Assembly: GCF_032452875.1 (NCBI RefSeq)
Contig: NC_083878.1
Location: 60,431,378 to 60,495,377, forward strand
DNA length: 64,000 nt
DNA from: Bos javanicus
Taxonomy: Eukaryota > Chordata > Mammalia > Artiodactyla > Bovidae
Reading direction: 5' to 3'
The translations under genes were made by a program, and so were the position numbers. A model generated the notes under the pieces. The model ran no database searches and was not told the origin of the DNA. It saw nothing but the letters and a program-made list of their open reading frames with translations. This document shows positions 22,449 to 34,762 of this stretch, piece after piece; within the stretch, counting starts at the first letter, position 1; every line of letters begins with the position of its first letter.

Positions 22449-23248
22449 TTTATTTATCCGTCAATCTGTTCATGGTCAGTTGAGTTGTTTTCACTTTTGG
22501 TTTTTTGTAAGTAATATTAATATGGATGTGATGTACAAATATCTGTTTGAGTCCCTGCTTAGGGTGTATACCTAGGAGTAGAATTGTGAGAACATATGAT
22601 AATTCTGCATTTAAATTTTTGGGGAACTGCCAAACTGTTCTCCACAGTGGCTACAACCGCTTTTTATCCTTTCCAGCAATGTGCAGGGGTTCTAATTTCT
22701 GCACATCCTCATCAACAGCTTTTCTTTCCTTCTTTTTTTTTTCTTTTTTATAATTGCTATCCTAATAGATTTGATTGGTATTTCATTGTGGTTTTGAGTC
22801 ACATTACATAATAATTAGTGATGTTGAGCATCTTTTCATGTACTTATTGGTAATTTGTATATCTTCTTTGGAAAAATGTTTACTTAAATCCTTTGCCCAC
22901 TTTTAATCTGGTTGTTTATTGTTACTGTTGGGTTATACAAGTTCTTTGTATGTTATGGATATCAATCACTTATTGGATATATGATTTACAAATATTCTTC
23001 GGCATTCTGTGATTTGTCTTTTCACTGTCTAGATAATATCCTTGTATGTACAAAAAAATTTAATTCTGATGTAGTCCAGTTTATCTATTTTTTCTTTTGT
23101 TTCCTATGCTTTTAATATCATGTCCAAGAAGTAATTACCAAATCCAGTGTTATGAAACTTTTCCCATTTTCTTCCAAGGGTTTTATAGTTTTAGCTCTAT
23201 GTTTAAGTCTTTGATCCATTTTGATTTAATTTTTATTTATGGTGTAAG
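22031..23248 (-). mobile_element. L1M LINE, antisense
   Basis: Antisense old L1 covering the 3' end and the ORF2 C-terminal part. Typical words are taccatttaaccatttttaag, gaactgccaaactgttctcc, gtgatgttgagcatcttttc and ggttttatagttttagctc. No open frame survives. An (AC)n repeat has grown at 22418-22446. Confidence 0.88.
22404..22446. repeat. (GT)n/(TA)n/(AC)n microsatellite
   Basis: gtgtgtgtatatatgt is followed by about 14 AC units, within the antisense L1M. Confidence 0.95.
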
Positions 23249-23320
23249 AAGCCTGGCTGGCTACTGTCCATGGGGTTGCAAAGAATTGGACATGACTGAG
23301 CGACTAACACTTTCACTTCC
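23249..23320 (+). mobile_element. BovA/Bov-tA SINE 3' end, short fragment
   Basis: From gaagcctggctggctactgtcc to gactgagcgactaacac, a strongly 5'-truncated sense copy abutting the L1M. Confidence 0.85.
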
Positions 23321-24117
23321 ACAAGGTCATTTGTAACATTTTGGGATGGATTTTTAAAAATTTATTTCTCAATTGAGGAAAAATAAAAGTGGGACTTTTG
23401 AACTTCCAAGCTAAGTTTCAGTTTTATCATGTTTCTCATCTTTCTGTAATTAATTAAAGAGAGCTCAGTAGTATCACCCAAGATACAGGAGGCACTTAAT
23501 AATAAGTTGTAGTCACTAAAAGTGAGCTCAGATTAACTGCCAAATAAGTTCAACATCTTTTTCATTGCCAGGGTTATTAACTTAAGTAGATTAGAGAGAG
23601 TCAATAATAGAGGAAGTATGTCTATATCTGAATTTTAATGTTATTTATCTGTGGTTATAGTACAGAAGCAGGAACTGAATTATGATGATAAAACTAATGA
23701 GTGCATAGTTCACTGAGTGACATCCAAACAAGATTGATTACAAAGTGTGTTTGACCAGTTATACTGTGATAAATAACCCCCTCACACATGCCCTTAGTCT
23801 AGGAAAAACTGCTTAGCCCTCTAGGAATATAATTTAAGGTTTCCATGCTGTAGCACCTGTTTTCCATGCTCTGTCATCTATTGTGCAGTCTAACCATGTG
23901 GGACTATATTTTCCATACATGTATATCCTTCTCTGTTGCTACTTGGAATGTTCTTATCCATGCCCATTTTCACTTGGTTAAATCCTCTCTCTTCTTTAGC
24001 ATTCGTATTGCTTATTATCTCTGCCATGAATTCCTGTCTAGTTATCTCAACTAGATCCGATAATCTGAATTCTCAGGATATTTGAACCTTTCTTTAAAAT
24101 TTCTTACAACTTAGACT
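23321..24117. other. Intron 2, no gene recognised
   Basis: No repeat family or gene recognised. Confidence 0.5.
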
Positions 24118-25108
24118 TTTAAAAAATTGAATTTATTTATTTTTAATCGAAGGATAATTGCTTTACAGTATTGTGTTGGTTTCTGCCAAACATCAAACGA
24201 ATCAGCCATCAGTTCAATTCAGTTCGGTCGCTCAGTTGTATACGACTCTGCAACCCATGGACTGCAGCACGCCAGGCTTCCCTGTCCATCACCAACTCCC
24301 GGAGCTTGCTCAAATTCATGTCCATCGAGTCAGTGATGCCATCCAACCATCTCATCATCTGTCTTCCCCATCTCATCCTTCCTTCAATCTTTCCCAGCAT
24401 CAGGGTCTTTTCAAATGAATCAGTTCTTTGCATCAGGTGGCCAAAGTATTGGAATTTCAGCTTCAGCATCAGTTCTTCCAATGCATATTCAGGACTGATT
24501 TCCTTTAGGATGGACTGGTTAGATCTCCTTGCAGTCTAAGGGACTCTATAAAGAGTCTTCTCCAACACCACAGTTCAAAAGCATCAATTCTTCAGCGCTC
24601 AGCTTTCTTTATAGTACAAATCTCACATCCATACATGACTACTGGAAAAACCAGAGCTTTCACTAGATGGACTTTTGTTGGCAAAGTAAATATGCTGTCT
24701 AGGTTGGTCATAGCTTTTCTTCCAAGGAGCAAGCATCTTTTAATTTTGTGGCTGCAGTCACCATCTGCCCTAAAAAATAAAGTCTGTCACAGTTTCCATT
24801 GTTTCCCCATCTATTTGCCATGAAGTGATGGGACCAGATGCCATGATCTTCGTTTTTTGAATGTTGAGTTTTAAGCCAGCTTTTTCACTCTCCTCTTTCA
24901 TTTTCATCAAGAGGTTCTTTAGTTCTTCTTCACATTCTGCCATAAGGGTGGTGTCATCTGCATATCTGAGGTTATTGATGTCAGCCATAGGTGTATCTAT
25001 GTCCCCTCCCTCTTGAACCTCCCTCCTGCCTCCCTCACCACCCCACCCCTCTAGGTTGTTACAGAGCCCCGGCTTGAGTTCCCTGAGTCAAATTCCCATT
25101 GGCTATCG
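24118..25108 (-). mobile_element. Bovine-type L1 3' end, antisense, split by BovB
   Basis: The left part (24118-24209) begins aattgaatttatttatttttaatcg and ctttacagtattgtgttgg. The right part (24989-25108) carries gtatctatgtcccctccctc and ctaggttgttacagagcccc. Both are the antisense 3' UTR of bovine L1. The BovB at 24210-24980 separates them. Confidence 0.8.
24210..24980 (-). mobile_element. BovB LINE, antisense, inserted in bovine L1
   Basis: Begins with the antisense tail (agttcaattcagttcgg) and extends to the RT catalytic region. The minus frame 24770-24988 reads RYADDTTLMAE. The duplication tcagccat lies at 24202-24209 and 24981-24988. Confidence 0.93.
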
Positions 25109-25497
25109 AACAACTTATTTAAAATAAAAAACAGAGCACTTACTATTAGTGTCTAACTTAATTAAGCACAAAAGAAGGTTAGCAGGTTATGTCCTTAAGA
25201 AGCCCAGAAGTGGCTGTTGAGTCTCTCCAACTCTGTTCATGTCATTCTGTAAACAAGCTTACTCCCTCTGGCAGTAAAAGGATGGCTCTCAAGTCCCAGT
25301 TTATCTTTTCAGCTTAACATTACCAATGGAAAGAGGTACTTCTCTCTTCCCAACATATATATATTGAATAAAGGCTGAAATTTTTATTTTCTCTGCTTAA
25401 GTCACATGGCTGTCCACAGAGAAATCACTATATATAGGAATTAGGATAGTTTAAACTTGCAGTATTTGCCCAGCTCTTTAACCAGGAGTAGGGTAGT
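25109..25497. other. Intron 2, no gene recognised
   Basis: No repeat or gene recognised. Confidence 0.5.
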
Positions 25498-25932
25498 GTC
25501 AAGACTATGGTTTTTCCAGTAGTCATATACAAATGGAGCTTTCCAGCTCCATAAAGAAGACTGAGCATCAAAGAATTGATGCTTTCAAATTGTGGTGCTG
25601 GTGAAGACCCTTGAGAGTCCTTTGGACTAAAAGGAGATCAACCCTAAAGGAAATCAACCCTGAATATTCATTGGAAGGATTCAGTGCTGAAGCTGAAGCT
25701 CCAATACTTTGGCCACCTGATGTGAAGAACTGAGTAACTGTAAAAGATCCTGATGTGGAAAGATTGAAGGCAGTAGGAGAAGAGGGTGAAAGAGGATGAG
25801 ATGGTTGGATGGCATCACTGATGCAATGGACATGAATTTGAGCAAACTCTGGGAGATAATGAAGGACAGGGAAGCCTGGCGTGCTGCAGTCCATGGGATT
25901 GCAAAGAATAGGACACGACTGAGCGACTAATA
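25498..25932 (+). mobile_element. BovB LINE 3' end, sense, diverged
   Basis: From tcaagactatggtttttccag to gactgagcgactaataac. It carries a small internal disruption near 25530-25560 (an extra ggagctttccagctcc) and several indels, so it is an older copy. Confidence 0.88.
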
Positions 25933-26058
25933 ACAAAAACAACAAGGGTAAAGTGTAGATTGACTGCTGATACCACAGGGAATAGGTGGGGAGTACTTTC
26001 CCAAAGGAATTAGGCATGTTGGACAAACAAAACCAGTATATGTCCACTATACCTTGTT

Positions 26059-26322
26059 CGGAGAAGGCGATGGCATCCCACTCCAGTACTCTTGCCTGGA
26101 AAATCCCATGGACGGAGGAGCCTGCTAGGCTGCGGTCCATGGGGCCGATGAGAGTCGGACACGACTGATCGACTTCACTTTTCACTTTCATGCATTGGAG
26201 AAGGAAATGGCAACCCACTCCAGTGTTCTCGCCTGAAGAATCCCAGGGACGGGGGAGCCTGGTGGGCTGCCGTCTGTGAGGTCGCACAGAGTCGAACACG
26301 ACTGAAGTGACTTAGCATAGTG
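26059..26322 (+). mobile_element. BovA2 SINE dimer, sense
   Basis: Two BovA units (ggagaaggcgatggcatccc and ggagaaggaaatggcaaccc) joined by cttcacttttcactttcatg. Flanking ccttgtt at 26052-26058 and 26323-26329. Confidence 0.93.
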
Positions 26323-26356
26323 CCTTGTTAGTGTGTGCCTTCAAGAAGCCTACAAC

Positions 26357-26485
26357 TTTCTTTTGGGGGGGTGGGTGGTTATGCCTCTTGGCATGCAAGA
26401 TCTTAGTTTGCTGAGCAGGGATGGAACCCGTGCCCTCTGCAGTAGAAGTACGGAATCCTAACCACTGGACCACCAGGGAATTCCC
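26357..26485 (-). mobile_element. CHR-type SINE, antisense
   Basis: Antisense SINE text: catgcaagatcttagtttgc, gagcagggatggaacccgtg, ggaccaccagggaattccc. Confidence 0.88.
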
Positions 26486-26534
26486 AAGAGGCGTCCAATT
26501 TATCATTAATATTTATATCCTTTATGTATGTGTG

Positions 26535-26731
26535 TTGGTCGCTCAGTCACATCTGACTCTTTGCCACTCCATGTACTAGCCCGACAGCCTCCTCTGTTCA
26601 CAGAATTTTCCAGGCAAGAATACTGGTGTGGATTGCTATTCCCTTCTCCAGGGAATCTTCCCAACTCAGGAGTTGAACCCAGGTCTCCCGCATTGCAGGC
26701 GGATTCTTTACCTTCTGAGCCACCATGGAAG
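26535..26731 (-). mobile_element. Bov-tA SINE, antisense
   Basis: From gttggtcgctcagtcacatc to ttctgagccaccatggaag, with the tRNA-like head caggagttgaacccaggtc. Confidence 0.9.
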
Positions 26732-26739
26732 TTTAAAAG

Positions 26740-27080
26740 AACAACAAACATTTATTATCTCACATAGGAGTTGGGATGGGAATTTAGAAGCAGCTTAGAC
26801 AAGTGATTTTAGCTGAAGGTCTCTTGTGAGTTGTACCAGGTGTCAGCCAGAGTGTCACCATCCCAAGGCTTAACTGGGGCTGGAGGATCTGCCTCCAGGC
26901 TCACCATCAGCTGTGAAAAGAGCCCTAGGCTCCTTTGTGGTTAATGGCCACTAGCTAACATAGCACCTGGTTTCTTCCATAGTGGGTGATCCAGGAGAGG
27001 AAAAGCAAGCAGGAAGCCACAGTGCCTTATACAATCTAGTCTCTGACTTGTACACCATTACTTCTGCTTTTAAAAAAAAG
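26740..27080. mobile_element. Ancient mammalian repeat, family unresolved
   Basis: The words acaacaaacatttattatctc, ggcttaactggggctggagg, gtgggtgatccaggagagg and ttgtacaccattacttctgc recall an old interspersed repeat shared by mammals. I cannot name the family with confidence. Confidence 0.45.
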
Positions 27081-27344
27081 TGTATGTCACAGTTTACTTT
27101 TGCTAGAAAATAATGAGGGATAGAGCAGTATAACAATAACAAGTTTGGAATTAATGAAGTTAGCTCTTGTTGGTTTGTTATTACATATTTTAGTTTTCAT
27201 CCATCTAGTATTTATCTACTAGGTGTTTAATATCAGAATAATTAAACTATTATTTATTATATCTTCACCATGATCCATGTTCTAAACATATTTTATGCAT
27301 TGACTCACTCAGTTCTCTTACCAACCCTCTGAAATAGTTTTATA

Positions 27345-28028
27345 TGGGGTTTTTTTTTTTTTTTTGGCTTTAACTTTATTTTTGAATAACTTTAGGTTTA
27401 TACAGAAGTTGCAAAGATAGTAGAGTGAACTCCCTTATACTCATCCAGCTTTCCCTGCTAATATTTTACATTACCATGGTACTTTTGTAAAAATAAACTA
27501 AAGTTGGTATATTGTTACTAACTAAACTGCAGATTTTATTTGTTTTTCACTAGTTTTTTTTTCCATTTTATGTTTCCTTTGTGTTCTAGGATCCAGTCCA
27601 GGGTATCACTGAATTGCTAAATAAACTAAATTACACTTAGTTGTTATAACTTCCCACTTTCCTCTAATCTGTGACAGTCTCTCATCTTCCCTTTTCCATT
27701 ACCAAACAATCTTTAAGACTACTAACCAGGTATCCTTTATAATTTCCCTCAATCTGAGCTTATTTGTTGTTTTTCTCATGGTTAGACTGATCTTGTGAAT
27801 TTGGGGAAAGAATTTATCAGAGATGATGTGCCTTTCTTGTCACACCATATTACGGGATGAATGCAGTCTACACAGCATCACCATTGGTATTAACCTTTAT
27901 TACACGTTAAAGTGTCATTTACCAGGTTTCTCTTTTGTAGAGTTATTATTTTCCCTTTCCTCTATTCTATTCTTTGGAATCTACTTTTCTATAGTAGTTA
28001 GAAGTAAGTCACACTACAGAGGGTGGGC
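27345..28028 (-). mobile_element. L1M LINE, antisense
   Basis: After a T run at 27350-27366, the text (acagaagttgcaaagatagtag; aacaaactgcagattttatt-like; ggatccagtccagggtatc; cctctaatctgtgacagtc; atgatgtgcctttcttgtc) follows an antisense old L1. The BovB tail starts at 28029. Confidence 0.7.
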
Positions 28029-29868
28029 CAGTTCAGTTCAGTTGCTTAGTCGTGTCCAACTCTTTGCAACCCCATGAACTGCAGCACGCCAGGCCTTCCT
28101 GTCCATCACCAACTCCCAGAGTCCACCCAAACCCATGTCCATTGAGTCAGTGATGCCATCCAACCATCTCATCCTCTGTCGTCCCCTTCTCTTCCTGCCC
28201 TCAATCTTTCCCAGCATCAGGGTCTTTTCCAATGAGTCAGCTCTTCACATCAGGTGGCCAAAGTATTGGAGTTTCCGCTTCAACATCAGTCCTTCCAATG
28301 AACACCCAGGACTGATCTCCTTTAGGATGGACTGGTTGGATCTCCTTGCAGACCAGGGGACTCTCAAGAGTCTTCTCCAACACCACAGTTCAAAAGCATC
28401 ACTTCTTCAGTGCTCAGCCCTCTTTATAGTCCAACTCTCACATCCATACATGAACACTGGAAAAACCATAGCCTTGACTAGACAGATCTTTATTGACAAA
28501 GTAATGTCTCTGCTTTTTAATATGCTGTCTAGGTTGGTCATAACTTTCCTTCCAAGGAATAAGCGTCTTTTAATTTCAAGGCTGCAGTCACCATCTGCAG
28601 TGATTTTGGAACCCTAAAAAATAAAACCAGCCACTGTTTCCACTGTTTACCCATCTATTTGCCATGAAGTGATGGGACCAGATGCCATGATCTTCGTTTT
28701 CTGAATGTTGAGCTTTAAGCCAACTTTTTCACTCTCCTCTTTCACTTTCATCAAAAGGCTCTTTAATTCTTCTTCACTTTCTGCCATAAGGTTGGTATCA
28801 TCTGCATATCTGAGGTTATTGATATTTCTCCTGGCAATCTTGATTCCAGCTTGTGCTTCCTCTAGCCCAGCGTTTCTCATGATGTACTCTGCATAGAAGT
28901 TAAATAAGCAGGGTGACAACATACAGCCTTGACGTACTCCTTTTCCTATTTGGAACCAATCTGTTGTTCCATGTCCAGTTCTAACTGTTGCTTCTTGACC
29001 TGCATACAGATTTCTCAGGAGGCAGGTTAGGTGGTCTGGTATTCCAGTCTCTTGAAGAATTTTCCACAATTTGTTGTGATCCACACAGTCAAAGGCTTTG
29101 ACACAGTCAATAAAGCAGAAGGAGATGTTTTTCTGGAACTCTCTGGCTTTCTCGATGATCCAGCAGATGTTGGCAATTTGATCTCTGGTTCCTCTGCCTT
29201 TTCTAAATTCAGCTTGGATATCTGGAGTTCATGGTTCACATACTTTTGAAACCTGGCTTGGAGAATTTTGAGCATTACTTTGCTAGCATGTGAGATGAGT
29301 GCAATTGTGCAGTAGTTTAAATATTCTTTCGCATTGCCTTTCTTTGGGATAAGAATGCAATCCTTTTCCAGTCCTGTGGCCACTGCTGAGTTTTCCAAAT
29401 TTGTTGGCATATAGAGTGCAGCACTTTCACAGCATCATCTTTTAGGATTTGAAATAGCTCAGCTGGAATTCCATCACCTCCACTAGCTTTGTTCATAGCC
29501 ATGCTTCCTAAGGCCCATTTGACTTCATATTCCATGATGTCTGGCTGTAGGTGAGTGATCACACCATCGTGATTATCTGGGTTGGGAAGATCCTTTTTGT
29601 ATAGTTCTTCTGTGTATTCTTGCTACCTCTTCCTAATGTCTTCTGCTTCTGTTAGGTCCATACCAATTTTCTTGAAGAGATCTCTAGTCTTTCCCATTCT
29701 GTTGTTTTCCTGTGTTTCTTTGCACTGATTGCTGAGGAAGGTTTTCTTATCTCTCCTTGCTGTTCTTTGGAACTCTGCATTCACATGGGTATATCTTTCC
29801 TTTTCTCCTTTCCCTTTAGCTTCTCTTCTTTCCTCAGCTATTTTTATGGCACTCTTATAAATTTGGCC
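28029..29868 (-). mobile_element. BovB LINE, antisense, 1.8 kb
   Basis: Runs from the antisense tail at 28029 through the RT domain into the linker between endonuclease and RT. Minus-strand frames: 28647-29084 (145 residues, YADDT present), 29027-29410, 29317-29562 and 29623-29874. Frameshifts separate them. It abuts a sense BovB head to head at about 29868, forming an inverted pair. No convincing target-site duplication was found. Confidence 0.93.
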
Positions 29869-32800
29869 CCGCACATCAGAACAAGACCCAGTTTCACCCT
29901 CAGTCAGTCTCTCCCATCAGGAAGCTTCCATAAGCCTCTTATCCTTCTCCATCAGAGAGCTGCCAGACTGAAAACCACAATCACAGGAAAATAACCAATC
30001 TGATCACATGGACCACAGCCTGTCTAACGTAGGGAAACTATGAGCTTTGCTGTGTAGGGCCACCCAAGATGGATGGGTCATGGTGCAAAGTTCTGACAAA
30101 ATGTGGTCCACTGGAGAAGGGAGTGGCAAACCACTTCATTATTCTTGCCTTGAGAACCCCATGAACAGTATGAAAAGGCAAAATGATAGGACACTGAAAG
30201 ATGAGCTACCCTGGTCAGTAGATGCCCAGTAGGCTACTGGAGATCAGTGGAGAAATAACTCCAGAAAGAAGGAAGAGATGGAGCAAAAGCAAAAACAGCA
30301 CCCAGTTGGGGATGTGACTGGTGATAGAAGCAAAGTCCAATGTGGTAAAGAGCAATATTGCATAGGAACCTGGAATGTTAGGTCCCTGAATCAAGGCAAA
30401 TTGGATGTGGTCAAACAGAAGATTTATGTCAACATTTTTGGAATCAGTGAACTAAAATGGACTGGAATGGGTGACTTTAACTCAGATGACCATTATATCT
30501 ACCACAGAGGGCAAGAATCCCTTAGAAGAAATGGAGTAGCCATCATAGTCAACCAAAGAGTTTGAAATGCAGTACTTGGATGTGATCTCAAAAACAACAG
30601 AATGATCTGTGTTCATTTCCAAGGCAAACCATTCAGTATCAATGGTAATCCAAGTCTATACCCCGACCAGTAATGCTGAAGAAGCTGAAGTTGAACGGTA
30701 TTATGGAGACCTACAAGACCTTTTAGAACTAATACCCAAAAAAGATGTCCTTTTCATTATAGGGGACTGAAATGCAAAAGTATGAAGTCAAGAAACACCT
30801 GGAGTAACAGGCAAATTTGGCCTTGGAGTACAGAATGAAGCAGGGCATAGGCTAATAGAGTTTTGCTAAGAGAACACACTGGTCATAGCAAACACCCTCT
30901 TCCAAAAACACAAGATTCTACACATGGCCATCACCAAATGGTCAATACTGAAATCAGATTGATTATATTCTTTGCAGCCAAAGATGGAGAAGCTCTATAC
31001 AGTCAGCAAAAACAAGACTGGGAGCTGACTGTGGCTCAGATCATGAACTGTGTATTGCCAAATTCAGACTGAATTTGAAGAAAGTAGGGAAAACCACTAG
31101 AACATTCAGGTATGACCTAAATCAAATCCCTTATGATTATACAGTGGAAGTGAGAAATAGATTCAAGGGACTAGATCTGATAGAGTGCCTGATGAACTAT
31201 GGACGGAGGTTCATGACATTGTACAGGAGACAGGGAAGAAGAAAAAGAAAGAAAAAGAAGAAAAATAAATGCAAAGAAGGAAAATGGTTGTCTGAGGAGG
31301 CCTTACAAATAGCTGTGAAAAGAAGAGAAGCAAAAAGCAAAGGAGAAAGGGAAAGATATACTCACTTGAATGCAGAGTTCCAAAGCATAGCAAGGAGAGA
31401 TAAGAAAGCCCTCCTCAGTGATCAATGCAAAGGAATAGAGGAAAACAACAGAATGGGAAAGACTAGAGATGTCTTCAAGAAAATTAGAGATACCAAGGGA
31501 ACATTTCATGCAAAGATGGGCACAATAAAGGACAGAAATGGTATATACCTAACAGAAGGAAAAATATTAAGAAGAGGTGGCAAGAATACACAGAAGTATA
31601 CATAAAAGTTCTTCATGACCCAGATAATCACAATGGTATGATCAGTCACCTAGAGCCAGACATCCTGGAATGCGAAGTAAAGTGGACTTCAGGAAGCATG
31701 ACTGAACAAAACTACTGGAGGTGATGGAATTCCAGCTGAACTATTTCAAATCCTTAAAGATGATGGTGTGAAAGTGCTGCACTCAATATGTCAACAAATT
31801 TGGGAAACTCAGTAGTGACCACAGGACTGGAAATGGTAGTGTTCATTCCAATCCCAAAGAAAAGGAATGCCAAAGAATACTCAAACTACTGCACAGTTGT
31901 ACTCATCTCAAACGCTAGTAAAGTAATGCTCAAAGTTCTCCAAGCCAGGCTTCAGTAGTACTTGAACCGTGAACTTCCAGATGTCCAAGGTGGTTTTAGA
32001 AAAGGCAGAGGAACCAGAGATCAATTTGCCAACATCTGATGGCTCATCGAGAAAGCAAGAGAGTTCCAGAAAAACATCTTCTGCTTTATTGACTATGTCA
32101 AAGCCTTTGACTGTGTGGATCACCACCAAGTGTGGAAAATTCTTTAAGATATGGAAATATCAGACCACCTGACCTGCGTCTTGAGAAATCTGTTTGCAGG
32201 TCAAGAAGTAACAGTTAGAACTGGACATGGAACAACAGACTGGTTCCAAATTGGGAAAGGAGTACATCAAGGCTGTATATTGTCACCCTGCTTTTTTTTT
32301 TTTTTTTTGAAGAAAGGAATACAACTTTATTTGGAAAGCTAGGCATCCTAGTAGATGGCAGGCTATTGCCCAGCCTATCATCTTATCTGGGTCTGAATCA
32401 CAGTTTCTTTTATAGACAGGGAAGAGTAGGAGGTGAGGAAAGTGAAAGTGAAAGAGACGTCGCTCAGTTGTGTCCAACTCTTTGCAACCCAATGGACTGT
32501 AGCCTACAAGGCTTCTCTAACCATGGAATTTTCCAGGCAAGGGTACTAGAGTGGGCTGCCATTTCCTTCTCTATCACCCTGCTTATTTAACTTATATGCA
32601 GAGTACATCATGAGAAATGCTGGGCTGGATGAAGCACAAGCTGGAATCAAGATTACTGGGAGAAATATCAATAACCTTAGATATGCAGATGACACCACCC
32701 TTATGGAAGAAGGTGAACAAGAACTAAAGAGCCTCTTGATGAAAGTGAAAGAGGGGTGTGAAAAAGTTGGCTTAAAGCTCAACATTCAGAAAACTACGAT

Positions 32801-33450
32801 CATGGCATCCCATCCAATTACTCCATGGAAAATAGATGGGGAAACAGTGGACTCTGTGACGGACTTTATTTTGGGGGGCTCCAGAATCACTGCAGATGGT
32901 GACTGCAGCCATGAAATTAAAAGACACTTTCTCCCTGAAAGAAAAGTTATGACCAACCTAGACAGCATATTTAAAAGCAGAGACATTACTTTGCCAACAA
33001 AGGTCTATCTAGTCAAGGCCATGGTTTTTCCAGTGGTCATGTATGGATGTGAGAGTTGGACTATAAAGAAAGCTGAGCGCCAAAGAATTGATGCTTTTGA
33101 ACAGTGGTGTTGGAGACGACTCTTCAGAGTTCCTTGTACTGCATAGTTCCAACCAGTCCATCCTAAAGGAAATCAGTCTTGAATATTCATGGGAAGGTCT
33201 GATGTTGATGCTGAAACTCCAGTACTTTCACCACCTGATGCAAAGAGCTGACTCAGTTGAAAGGACCCTAATGCTGGGAAAGATTGAAGGCAGGAGGAGA
33301 AAGGGACAACAGAGGATGAAATGGTTGGGTGGCATCACTGACTCAATGGACATGAGTTTGAGCAAGCTCTGGGAGTTGGTGATTGACAGGGAGGCCTGGC
33401 ATGTTGCAGTCCATGGGGTCACAAAGAGTCGGACATCACTGAGCCACTGA
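29869..33450 (+). mobile_element. BovB LINE, near full length, sense, inactivated
   Basis: After removing the SINE-like insert at 32294-32573 it is about 3.3 kb, close to the usual BovB length. 29880-30240 is the 5' region. The APE-type endonuclease starts near 30340 (GTWNVRSL, then ISELKWTG). The endonuclease GDWNAK motif is destroyed by TGG to TGA at 30768-30770. The linker is readable at 31075-31605. The RT palm and C-terminal parts are at 32151-32342, 32610-33146 (YADDT intact) and 33088-33450. Many frameshifts and stops. It ends at gagccactga without a long ACTGA tail. Confidence 0.95.
32294..32573 (-). mobile_element. Composite retro-insert: BovA SINE plus non-SINE 3' part
   Basis: Inside BovB, flanked by the perfect 11-bp duplication tcaccctgctt (32283-32293, 32574-32584). 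On the minus strand a BovA unit (32573 to about 32450) is followed by about 130 nt that are not BovA. These end with AATAAA at 32331-32326 and, 17 nt later, a 17-A tail (32308-32292). This is the layout of a polyadenylated transcript that read through from a SINE. The family of the non-SINE part is not recognised. Confidence 0.8.
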
Positions 33451-34384
33451 CCTGTTAAATCTTATTTAAGCTCACTCCCTTAGGTGAAAGTCACGCCCAA
33501 AGATCTCTGTATGATATAAGCCATTTTCTGTTTTTGGTTTCTACTAAGAGATGATGGCTTGTAGCATGTTAGAAACTATAGTATTTGATTAAAAGAATCT
33601 GTGAGTCATACTTTTAAAATCTTGAGAAGACGTTTTGTCTAACTGAATAGTACTCAGAATCATCGTCTTAGAGCTTTCTGAGGCTATAAGAAAGAATTTT
33701 GTAGCTCTGCTTTTAACCTCATGTTTTAGACCAGGTTTTCTTGGCAATGTCTTAAACTTTTCTTAGAAGCCATGTCTTACTTTAATATATTGTTTGCATC
33801 TGGAGAGACTCAGAATCTTCAAAACCAAGTTCTGGCTCCTTTTCATTGAGCTGTGTTTGAGATGTTTATTAGGAATTTGGAAATTTGGGTTGGGGTTTCA
33901 GTGATGTAGCCTTGGCAAAAAGAAAGATCTGGAAGTCATGAGGATTTATTCAGCAGCCCTTGAATTTGAGAAATTATTGAGGAACAGAAGGAAGGCCAAG
34001 AGTGGAACTTTGAGAATTGTGGACCTTTAATGAGCAAGTGATTAAAGACTGTGAGGGAGGCAGTGTTGGAGGAGGTCAGTGATAGATTGGAGAAATGAAA
34101 CATACAAGATTGGAGAAGTATTGATGATGATACTTTCTCACTTACTTTACATGCTCAGTTTAGTGGGAAGTTTTCCAGTTTCCTCTTCATATAAATTCTT
34201 TGAGTCAAGGAGATCAGTACCTTTTTATAGTTAAATTTATGATGTTAGCTTTTCTATTAAGCTGAAGGATAAAAACACAGCCTTGGAAGCAAAGTTGAAG
34301 AACATATCTAAACAGCTTGCCCTCTGTGTCCATAAAGTGTGAGTGCAAAAGGAACTCCTATTGGAAAAGAATGCTGTATGCTTA
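33451..34384. other. Intron 2, no gene; possible weak L2
   Basis: 33840-34110 (tgagatgtttattaggaatt; tggaagtcatgaggattta) weakly recalls antisense L2. The rest is unassigned. Confidence 0.4.
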
Positions 34385-34762
34385 CATTCATTAATACTTT
34401 AAAAAACTGTAGGTTGTCTTTTTTGCTGAGTTTTAAGAGTTCTTTATATATTCCTGATGTTAAACTCTTTCAGATATATGATTCACAAATGTTTTCTCCT
34501 GTTCTCTACGATGTCTTTTCACTTACTTGGTAATGTCCTTTGATGTACAGAAATTCAAAATTTTTATGAAGTCCAGTTTATCTGTTTTTTTCTTTTGTTG
34601 CTCATGCTTCTAATGTGAACTCTAAGAATCCATTGCCAAATCTGGGTCATGAAGATTTATCTTTATTTAGCTTAAGAGAAATCAGTCATTGTTATATATT
34701 TAGTCATGGGTCCATTTTGAGTTAATTTTTATATATGGAATAATGTAGGGATTGAATGAACT
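34385..34762 (-). mobile_element. L1M LINE fragment, antisense
   Basis: Words such as ttaagagttctttatatattcc, acaaatgttttctcctgttc, gaagtccagtttatctgttt and gggtccattttgagttaattt are antisense L1. Confidence 0.85.

Noticed and set aside
28029..33450. Twin-priming (5' inversion) of a single BovB
   Set aside because: The antisense part contains the 3' tail and the sense part is nearly full length, so the two overlap in content and must be separate elements.
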